Source: Alphaproteobacteria bacterium (GTDB taxonomy: Bacteria; Pseudomonadota; Alphaproteobacteria; UBA8366; JADFVY01). Taken from it: a DNA stretch of 7,023 nucleotides. The translations under genes were made by a program, and so were the position numbers. Where the stretch lies: positions 1 through 7,023 of the forward strand of contig JAOUMF010000099.1 of NCBI GenBank assembly GCA_029881615.1, written 5' to 3'. Numbering within the stretch: the first letter of the stretch is position 1; the number at the start of each line of letters is the position of its first letter. Below, one piece after another: positions 1 through 5,124 of this stretch. The notes beneath the pieces were generated by a model. It worked only from the letters and a program-made list of their open reading frames with translations. It was not told the origin of the DNA and did no database searches.

Positions 1-1026
1 GACCGAATCGACGCCTGCCGCGCCCAGATCCCGGGCGCCGTCGAACATGAACCAGGCAATGGATGTCGGATCGGCGGCATAGGCGTCGGGATACAATTGA
101 ACCAGCAAGGCCAGCGCGCCCGATACATGCGGGGCCGCAAAGGAAGTGCCGCTGGCGCTGGTCGTATAGGTCGCGCTGGTCGCGCCGTCCCGGGTGGTGA
201 CCACGGAAACCCCCGGCGCCACCAGGCAACTGTTCATCGCCGCGCCGCAATCGTTGGAGAAGGAAGCGATGGCGCCCGAATCGGTGACCGCGGCAACCGC
301 GACGACCATACCTTCATAGGATGAACTGGCGGCAAGGTTGGCAGGGTAGAACGGATAGTCCAAACCGGAATTGCCCGTTGCCACAACGACAAAGGCTCCC
401 GCGTTGGCGGCCCGTTTAATCGCGGCGTTCAGCCCGCTGTCACCGCCACCGTCGACCCCGAGACTCATATTGATCACATGGGCGAAATTGTTGGTGGCGT
501 AATCGACCGCCTTGGCAAGGTCGGCCATGTAAAACAGGCAACCTGCATCGTCGCAGCGCGCCGCCTTGACCGCCAGGATGCTGGCGTCATAGGCGACGCC
601 CTGGCTTCCCAGACCGTTACGTTCCGCCGCGATCACGCCGGCAACCTTGGTGCCGTGGCCCGAGCCGTCCGAGAGAGAGGCGCTGCCGGAAACGATGTCG
701 CGACTGGCGGATGAAATATTGTTGGCCAGATCGGGGTGGTCGGCGTCGATGCCGGTGTCGATTACCGCCACATTCACCCCGGCGCCGGTGGCGCCGCGCA
801 GATAGGCGGCTTCGGCATTGATAATATCGATGCCATCGTTTCTGGCGAATTCCGCGTCACCCTTCAGGTTCTGCGATACCCCCAGCGGCGCCGGCGCGGG
901 CCGCGTCGACGCCGACGTGCCGGTCTCGCCCGATCCGCCCGAAAGACAGCCGGTGAGCGCAAGAGCGGAAACAGAAGAAAGAATGGCAGATAAGTAGGAA
1001 TGCCGAATCCTGAATTTCGAAAACAT
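1..1026 (-). CDS. S8 (subtilisin-family) serine protease, lipoprotein, 3' end cut by window edge
   Basis: This is an exported subtilase expected to cleave proteins outside the cytoplasm. The visible 342 residues begin MFSKFRIRHS. A hydrophobic stretch (about 12-24) leads to the lipobox LTGC with lipidated Cys27, followed by a Ser/Gly/Pro/Ala-rich linker (about 28-50). The catalytic domain follows: Asp90 in VIDTGID, His124 in GHGTKVAG, oxyanion-hole Asn219 in ATGNS, and Ser295 in GTSFAAPHVSG, so the triad is complete. Two cysteine pairs, C158/C163 and C260/C267, could form disulfides. The ATG at 1024-1026 has a GAGAG six bases upstream and is in frame with the lipobox. The frame stays open to base 1, so the C-terminus is not visible. 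Lipidated S8 proteases such as NalP and SphB1 are autotransporters, and the motif order here resembles them, but no beta-barrel can be seen. The gene diverges from argG. Family call is certain; substrate unknown. Confidence 0.93.
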   Translation of the reverse strand, partial: MFSKFRIRHSYLSAILSSVSALALTGCLSGGSGETGTSASTRPAPAPLGVSQNLKGDAEFARNDGIDIINAEAAYLRGATGAGVNVAVIDTGIDADHPDLANNISSASRDIVSGSASLSDGSGHGTKVAGVIAAERNGLGSQGVAYDASILAVKAARCDDAGCLFYMADLAKAVDYATNNFAHVINMSLGVDGGGDSGLNAAIKRAANAGAFVVVATGNSGLDYPFYPANLAASSSYEGMVVAVAAVTDSGAIASFSNDCGAAMNSCLVAPGVSVVTTRDGATSATYTTSASGTSFAAPHVSGALALLVQLYPDAYAADPTSIAWFMFDGARDLGAAGVDSV

Positions 1027-1160
1027 TAATTTCTCTCAATAAATCAAAGTATGAATTATTATCTGTTACTATGGTTAATCTTGACTTAATTGGGGTTTTT
1101 TATTCCGGGAAAATAATTACAACAGTAAATGTTTTTTAATTAAATTTTATATTTTTTAGG
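1027..1160. promoter_or_regulatory. AT-rich divergent intergenic region, protease / argG
   Basis: This stretch separates the start of the S8 protease from the argG leader and holds no credible gene. Bases 1041-1160 contain only 26 G+C in 120 by direct count, against plainly GC-rich flanks. Visible elements: on the minus strand GATAAT (forward ATTATC, 1058-1063), about 31 bases before the protease ATG, is a plausible -10 box without a convincing -35. On the plus strand TATATT at 1148-1153 could be a -10 for argG, also without a good -35; TTGACT at 1081-1086 has no well-spaced -10. There is a 10-base palindrome TTTAATTAAA at 1135-1144 and a 7-base inverted repeat AATTATT/AATAATT at 1054-1060 and 1112-1118. 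Promoter function is inferred from position and composition; exact start sites cannot be assigned. Confidence 0.45.
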
Positions 1161-1302
1161 GGTCGGGTTTCCTGCCGGTTTCGGGCAGGGGGACCAGAGC
1201 CGCCATGACGGCGGTTGCCGGCCCGCCGCCCTTGCGCGGCGCGCCGCAGGCGCTATAGTGCCGCCGATTTTTCCTTTCACTTCCATTCACGGGCGCATTG
1301 CC
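1161..1302 (+). other. GC-rich argG leader with hairpins
   Basis: This is the segment between the AT-rich region and the argG ATG, probably transcribed as a 5' leader if the promoter lies upstream as composition suggests. Bases 1171-1176 (CCTGCC) pair with 1184-1189 (GGCAGG) around a seven-base loop, and the stem can be extended with G-T pairs. A second short stem is CCGCC/GGCGG around 1202-1216. A perfect 12-base palindrome, GCGGCGCGCCGC, lies at 1236-1247. A 17-codon frame, ATG at 1205 to TAG at 1256-1258, overlaps a GTG (1258-1260) that is in frame with argG. None of these matches a riboswitch I recognise, and GC-rich sequence forms hairpins easily, so regulatory function is only a possibility. 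Confidence 0.3.
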
Positions 1303-2514
1303 ATGTCGGACAAGATCAAGAAAGTCGTGCTGGCCTATTCAGGCGGGCTGGATACCTCCATCATCCTGCGCTGGCTTCAGGATACCTACCGCTGCGAGGT
1401 GGTGACCTTCACCGCCGACCTGGGCCAGGGCGAAGAGCTGGAGCCCGCGCGGGCCAAGGCCGAGATGCTGGGCATCAAGGAAATCTATATCGAGGATCTG
1501 CGCGAGGAATTCGTGCGCGATTACGTGTTCCCGATGTTCCGGGCCAACGCGCTGTATGAGGGCACCTATCTGCTGGGCACCTCGATCGCGCGGCCGCTGA
1601 TCGCCAAGCGCCAGATCGAGATCGCGCGCGAGACCGGGGCCGACGCGGTGTGCCACGGCGCGACCGGCAAGGGCAACGACCAGGTGCGGTTCGAGCTGGG
1701 CTATTACGCGCTGAACCCCGACATCAAGGTGATCGCGCCCTGGCGCGAATGGGACCTCAACAGCCGCACGGCCCTGATCGACTATGCCGAGAAGCACCAG
1801 ATTCCGGTGCCAAAGGACAAGCGCGGCGAGGCGCCCTTTTCGGTGGACGCGAACCTGCTGCATATCTCGGCCGAGGGCAAGGTGCTGGAAGATCCGTGGG
1901 AAGAGCCGGCGGAATATGTGTTTTCGCGGTCCGTGCGGCCCGAGGACGCACCCGACGCGCCCACCTATATCGAGATCGACTATGTGAAGGGCGATCCGGT
2001 GGCGGTGGACGGCAAGAAGATGAGCCCGGCCACCCTGCTGACGCACCTGAACAAGCTGGCGGGCGAAAACGGCATCGGGCGGCTGGATCTGGTGGAAAAC
2101 CGCTTTGTCGGCATGAAATCGCGCGGCGTGTATGAAACCCCGGGCGGCACTATCCTGTCGGTCGCGCACCGGGCGATGGAATCGATCACGCTGGACCGTG
2201 GGGCGATGCATCTGAAGGACGAGTTGATGCCGCGCTATGCGGAAATTCTCTATAACGGCTTCTGGTTCTCGCCCGAACGCGAGATGCTGCAGGCCCTGAT
2301 CGACCAGAGCCAGGAGCGCGTGAACGGCACGGTGCGCCTCAAGCTCTACAAGGGGTCCTGCACGGTGGCGGGTCGCAAATCACCGGACAGCCTGTATTCG
2401 CTGGAACATGTGACCTTCGAGGAAGATTCGGTTTATGACCAGCATGACGCGGAAGGCTTCATCAAGCTGAACGCGCTGAGACTTCGGCTGCTGCGAAAGC
2501 GCGACGGGGAGTAA
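1303..2514 (+). CDS. argG: Argininosuccinate synthase
   Basis: This cytoplasmic enzyme joins citrulline and aspartate using ATP, giving argininosuccinate, AMP and pyrophosphate, the penultimate step of arginine biosynthesis. The 403-aa product has the usual length for bacterial ArgG. The N-type ATP-pyrophosphatase P-loop AYSGGLDTS is at residues 11-19. The second family signature, [13 protein letters not shown], is at 119-131, and the conserved [13 protein letters not shown] block is at 271-283. I chose the ATG at 1303 because family members begin a few residues before the KVVLAYSGG strand. A GTG at 1258 in the same frame would add 15 residues that do not look conserved. The ATG lacks a clear Shine-Dalgarno sequence. 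The gene stands alone: the protease diverges on its left, and a terminator then a convergent operon lie on its right. No frameshift or missing active-site motif is seen. Confidence 0.98.
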   Translation: MSDKIKKVVLAYSGGLDTSIILRWLQDTYRCEVVTFTADLGQGEELEPARAKAEMLGIKEIYIEDLREEFVRDYVFPMFRANALYEGTYLLGTSIARPLIAKRQIEIARETGADAVCHGATGKGNDQVRFELGYYALNPDIKVIAPWREWDLNSRTALIDYAEKHQIPVPKDKRGEAPFSVDANLLHISAEGKVLEDPWEEPAEYVFSRSVRPEDAPDAPTYIEIDYVKGDPVAVDGKKMSPATLLTHLNKLAGENGIGRLDLVENRFVGMKSRGVYETPGGTILSVAHRAMESITLDRGAMHLKDELMPRYAEILYNGFWFSPEREMLQALIDQSQERVNGTVRLKLYKGSCTVAGRKSPDSLYSLEHVTFEEDSVYDQHDAEGFIKLNALRLRLLRKRDGE

Positions 2515-2527
2515 TCGGCGGGGATCG

Positions 2528-2556
2528 ACGGCGCCGGCTTTCACCGGCGCCGTTTT
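2528..2556 (+). terminator. Rho-independent terminator of argG
   Basis: A perfect 10-bp stem, ACGGCGCCGG (2528-2537) with CCGGCGCCGT (2544-2553), encloses a six-base CTTTCA loop and runs into TTTT (2553-2556). It starts 13 bases after the argG stop. Read on the minus strand the same stem has no following T-run, so it is probably inefficient for the convergent lipoprotein operon that ends at 2569. Confidence 0.85.
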
Positions 2557-2568
2557 ACTCCCGCCCAA

Positions 2569-3126
2569 TCACATGCTGATCGAGGCGAAGACTTTCTCGA
2601 CGGCCGGTTTGTATTTCGGGAAATAGTGCAGTTTGGTGCCGCTGTAGAGGATGAGGTTCAGTTCATCGTCCTTCACGGCGCCCAGGGCCATGCCCTCATA
2701 TTCCAGCCCGTCTTTCTCGACCATGGTGAAGGAAAAGCGGAAACCCGGCAAACTTCCGAATTTGGCGGGTTTCAGACCGCTTGGCTTGACCTTGGCCCAG
2801 CCGCCGGCGGCCAGGGTCTCAACAAAGAACTCCTGGATTTCATTGGGCAGCATGGATTTGTGGAAGGCCGGGCTCTTGCCGTCCGGATCGGTCTGACCCG
2901 ACAGGGTCTGCCCGTCGCCCACCGTATAGAACCGCAACGCCTGTAGCGCATAACCATCGATGGTCCAGCTTTCACGGGTGCTCATCATCGAGCGATTCCA
3001 CTCGATTTGCGGCGTGACGCTATAGAACCCGATCTTGATCGGCTCTTGCGGCGGTGTCGCCACGATCGGCGGCACACAGGCCGTGGCCAGAAGAAGAATG
3101 GTCAGTGCAATGATTTTTCTGGTCAT
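2569..3126 (-). CDS. Uncharacterised lipoprotein, 185 aa, possible PsbP/Mog1-like fold
   Basis: This is the last gene of the lipoprotein operon. The signal sequence MTRKIIALTILLLATAC places the lipidated Cys at residue 17 (lipobox ATAC; Ala at -3 is less usual than Leu). The +2 residue is Val, which favours the outer membrane by the E. coli rule. A short Pro-rich linker precedes a soluble domain of about 150 residues. That domain alternates predicted strands and helices, with a Gly-rich turn (FGSLPGFRF, about 132-140), an EYEGMALGAV strand and a C-terminal helix containing AVEKVFASI. This order recalls small PsbP/Mog1 or DUF1795-like domains, but that is fold-level guesswork. The ATG lies 7 bases after the M48 protease stop. 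GAGG overlapping that stop gives an SD-like element, so the two genes are almost certainly co-transcribed. I do not recognise a named family. Confidence 0.85.
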   Translation of the reverse strand: MTRKIIALTILLLATACVPPIVATPPQEPIKIGFYSVTPQIEWNRSMMSTRESWTIDGYALQALRFYTVGDGQTLSGQTDPDGKSPAFHKSMLPNEIQEFFVETLAAGGWAKVKPSGLKPAKFGSLPGFRFSFTMVEKDGLEYEGMALGAVKDDELNLILYSGTKLHYFPKYKPAVEKVFASISM

Positions 3127-3133
3127 GACGCCC

Positions 3134-4261
3134 TCACTTGAGCTGGTCGATATAGGATTGAATCATGGCGCGGTCTTCCGCCTTTGGCGCGGCGGCCAGA
3201 TATCGGCTGAAGGATTTGCGCGCCAGCTTGTTCTGTCTGGTTTTCCAGTAGGCCAGGCCGAGCGAACGATGGACTTCCACCGGCGCGCCCTTTGCCTTGA
3301 TCGCCGAGCGATAGGCTACAATGGCCTCTTTCAGGTCACCCTCGTCGCCGCGCAGGCGATAGAGTTCGCCCTCGAAGAACTTGATATCGCCGGCAGGATG
3401 CCCGGCGGCGGCCAGGTTCGCCAGCACCACCTGCGTCCCAGCGAAATCCCGCTTGCGCATTTCGTCCTTCAGCCAGGCCCGCCGGTGCCGTTTGACCGCA
3501 TTCACGTACGGCTTGTCGCCAACGATGCCCTGGCCGGCAAGGGGCGCCGCCTTGGCGTCCAGCGTCTCGACGCGCTCCTCGACCGCGGGATGCGACGAGA
3601 AGAACACCGATGGTTTGTCTTTTTCCTCGCCATCGGCGTCGCGCTCGGCCAGCAGGGCCCGCCAGGTCTTGGGCGCCTCGGCCGGGTCGTACCCCGCCTT
3701 CACCATCAGGTCGAAGCCGATATCGTCGGATTCGCGTTCGTGATCGCGCGAGAAGGCCAGGACGCTGGTCATGGCGACGATCTGCGCCAGATCGCCCATG
3801 AAGGCCATGCTGTCGGTGGTTCTGCGTATGCTGCGCCATTTCTGAACCGAATGGCGGCGGATGTAATGGGCCATCTCATGACCCAGAATATAGGCAAGCT
3901 GCGCCTCGTTCTGCGCGCGCAGCAAGGTGCCGGTCCAGACCTGCATGGTGCCGTTCGGCGCCATGGAGGCGTTGAAATGCGGGGTCTGCACGACAAACAA
4001 CCGAAGATGCTGGCAATATTCCGCGCTCAGCTTGCAGGTTACCGAACGGATATAATCGTTCAGTTTCCGGTCCTCGACCACATGACCCGAGGTCTTGAGC
4101 ATCTCCTCGACCTGGTCCATCTGCATCCAGAGGCCGGCCTCATCGGAATTGATGTCGGGCCGTTCGCCCGGTTTCAGGTCGGCGACGGGCGGCGGCGGAG
4201 CGACACAGGCCGCCAACAGCAAGACCGCCACCAGCGGCGCAAAATTTCTTGCCCCTATCAT
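3134..4261 (-). CDS. M48-family zinc metalloprotease, lipoprotein with C-terminal TPR-like region
   Basis: This is a periplasm-facing zinc peptidase, probably attached to the outer membrane and involved in protein quality control there (inferred from BepA and LoiP). Of 375 residues, the first 19 form a lipoprotein signal (lipobox LAAC, Cys19, +2 Val) followed by a PPPP linker. C76 and C83 could form a disulfide. The M48 segment FNASMAPNGTMQVWTG (96-111) precedes HEMAH: zinc ligands His128 and His132, catalytic Glu129. The third ligand is Glu177 in ESDDIG. SSHP (His224) sits where M48 proteases carry a conserved His, possibly equivalent to the BepA His switch. Residues about 292-375 look like two TPR-type helical hairpins. 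It is shorter than BepA (about 487 aa) with fewer repeats. Its ATG overlaps the upstream stop (ATGA, 4258-4261) with no SD nearby, implying translational coupling. Confidence 0.93.
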   Translation of the reverse strand: MIGARNFAPLVAVLLLAACVAPPPPVADLKPGERPDINSDEAGLWMQMDQVEEMLKTSGHVVEDRKLNDYIRSVTCKLSAEYCQHLRLFVVQTPHFNASMAPNGTMQVWTGTLLRAQNEAQLAYILGHEMAHYIRRHSVQKWRSIRRTTDSMAFMGDLAQIVAMTSVLAFSRDHERESDDIGFDLMVKAGYDPAEAPKTWRALLAERDADGEEKDKPSVFFSSHPAVEERVETLDAKAAPLAGQGIVGDKPYVNAVKRHRRAWLKDEMRKRDFAGTQVVLANLAAAGHPAGDIKFFEGELYRLRGDEGDLKEAIVAYRSAIKAKGAPVEVHRSLGLAYWKTRQNKLARKSFSRYLAAAPKAEDRAMIQSYIDQLK

Positions 4262-5010
4262 GAGGGGAAACCGGAGAGAAGGTTATCGACAACCTTGCGC
4301 GCGGGTTCTGCCTCGCGCACGTCCCCCGAATCGCTGTAGAGCGCGTTGAACCAGGCGATCTTGCCAGTGCGCAGATCGACCAGCGAGGCGAAACCGACAC
4401 GTTCGCCGGCCTGGGTGGTGCCGCCCAGAATACGCGAGACCACGACCGCCGCCTTACGCCCGCCCGTGGCATAGCTGTCACGCAAAAAGACGTACAAAGC
4501 GAATTCCGCGTTCTGTTCGCCGCCCATCTGGCGCGCCGTCGCGCCGAGGGTCCAGTCCATCTCGCCCTTCTTGGTCGGCAGCCGGTACATCTGGCCATAA
4601 TGATGGAACAGAATGGTGCCGCCAACGGTGGCATGCAGTTTTTCCAACTGCTCATCGCGACGCAAGCTAGTGCTTTTCGCGGGCTTCTTGTATGGGCGCA
4701 ACGTCAGCCCCTGCTCTGCAAGCGCGGCGGTCAGCCCGTCCGTGACATGCTTGCGGGCCTGCTCGGTCCAGGCGGCCTTGGGCTCTTCAAGCCCGGCCAC
4801 GGTCAACTCGGTCAGCTTGATATCCAGCGGGATCAGAACGACGCGCGCCTTCTTCGTATCCAGCTTGACGGTTTCCTGGTTGGCGGTGCCGCCGGTATAG
4901 GACTCGGTCATCGACGTCGTACAACCGCCCAGAAACAACCCGAACGCCGCAACCACCAGGAAATAATACCAACCCTTTATGTTGCCATTTCCATTGACGG
5001 CCAAACTCAT
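4258..5010 (-). CDS. Uncharacterised lipoprotein, 250 aa, first gene of the lipoprotein operon
   Basis: The N-terminus has an unusually long n-region (MSLAVNGNGNIK), a hydrophobic core and the lipobox LGGC with Cys30; +2 is Thr, favouring the outer membrane. The mature part (about 220 residues) appears alpha/beta. A first strand, ARVVLIPLDIKL (about 55-66), is followed by a helix, AWTEQARKHVTDGLTAALAEQG. Near the C-terminus come VGFASLVDLRTGKIAWFNAL and a final helix with VVDNLLSGF. A strand pair carrying a DLRTGKIAWF-type turn late in a lipoprotein recalls CsgG-, LpoB- or GNA1162-like envelope proteins. I see no decisive motif, so this is weak inference. The ATG at 5010 has a strong GGAGG. 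It overlaps the M48 protease by 4 bases, suggesting the proteins are made together. I do not recognise a named family. Confidence 0.87.
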   Translation of the reverse strand: MSLAVNGNGNIKGWYYFLVVAAFGLFLGGCTTSMTESYTGGTANQETVKLDTKKARVVLIPLDIKLTELTVAGLEEPKAAWTEQARKHVTDGLTAALAEQGLTLRPYKKPAKSTSLRRDEQLEKLHATVGGTILFHHYGQMYRLPTKKGEMDWTLGATARQMGGEQNAEFALYVFLRDSYATGGRKAAVVVSRILGGTTQAGERVGFASLVDLRTGKIAWFNALYSDSGDVREAEPARKVVDNLLSGFPS

Positions 5011-5016
5011 CCCACA

Positions 5017-5021
5017 CCTCC
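5017..5021 (-). promoter_or_regulatory. Strong ribosome-binding site of the lipoprotein operon
   Basis: GGAGG on the minus strand (forward CCTCC) lies six bases before the ATG at 5008-5010. It fixes the start of the 250-aa lipoprotein. It is the best Shine-Dalgarno in the window and contrasts with the weak or absent sites of the two downstream genes, consistent with ribosomes being loaded here and passed on by coupling. Confidence 0.75.
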
Positions 5022-5124
5022 AAATACCAGTCGCATTGCAATTATCTGGAAGAGTTTATGCCGCGAATTCATTTAAGAATGGTTATTTTCCGAAAGTTGA
5101 ATTTTCATTTTTGGGTTGAAAACC
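5022..5124 (-). promoter_or_regulatory. Intergenic region between tamB and the lipoprotein operon, candidate promoter
   Basis: This AT-rich gap follows the tamB stop and precedes the operon RBS. On the minus strand GATAAT (forward ATTATC, 5041-5046) lies 30 bases before the operon ATG and is a reasonable -10 box. No good -35 sits 16-18 bases upstream (AATTCG or neighbours). An alternative pair, TTCAAC with TTAAAT further upstream, is also weak. No intrinsic terminator is visible after tamB: only a 4-bp stem (5114-5117 with 5121-5124) and no T-run. The operon may therefore be read both from its own promoter and by read-through from tamB. Confidence 0.3.

Noticed and set aside
857..1039. TTG-initiated minus-strand frame overlapping the start of the S8 protease
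   Set aside because: It is out of frame with the lipobox and the catalytic domain and stops after 60 codons; the ATG at 1026 gives an uninterrupted subtilase frame, so there is no frameshift to invoke.
1081..1117. TTGACT ... AATAAT as a plus-strand promoter for argG
   Set aside because: The spacing between the hexamers is 25 bases, too long for a sigma-70-type promoter.
1258..1302. GTG at 1258 as the real argG start
   Set aside because: It would add 15 residues ([15 protein letters not shown]) that are not typical of ArgG; the ATG at 1303 gives the usual family N-terminus. Kept as an alternative because the ATG lacks a clear SD.
1339..2211. Long open frame on the minus strand opposite argG (290 codons)
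   Set aside because: It lies entirely inside a certain argG gene, its product has no recognisable motif, and its composition (rich in H, R, Q, G) is typical of the antisense shadow of a GC-rich gene.
2528..2556. argG terminator as a bidirectional terminator also serving the lipoprotein operon
   Set aside because: On the minus strand the stem is followed by CGATCCCC rather than a T-run, so intrinsic termination in that direction is not supported.
3035..4339. 434-codon open frame on the plus strand opposite the M48 protease
   Set aside because: It covers an intact metalloprotease with all active-site motifs, extends across two gene junctions, and has shadow-like composition; the minus-strand operon explains the DNA.
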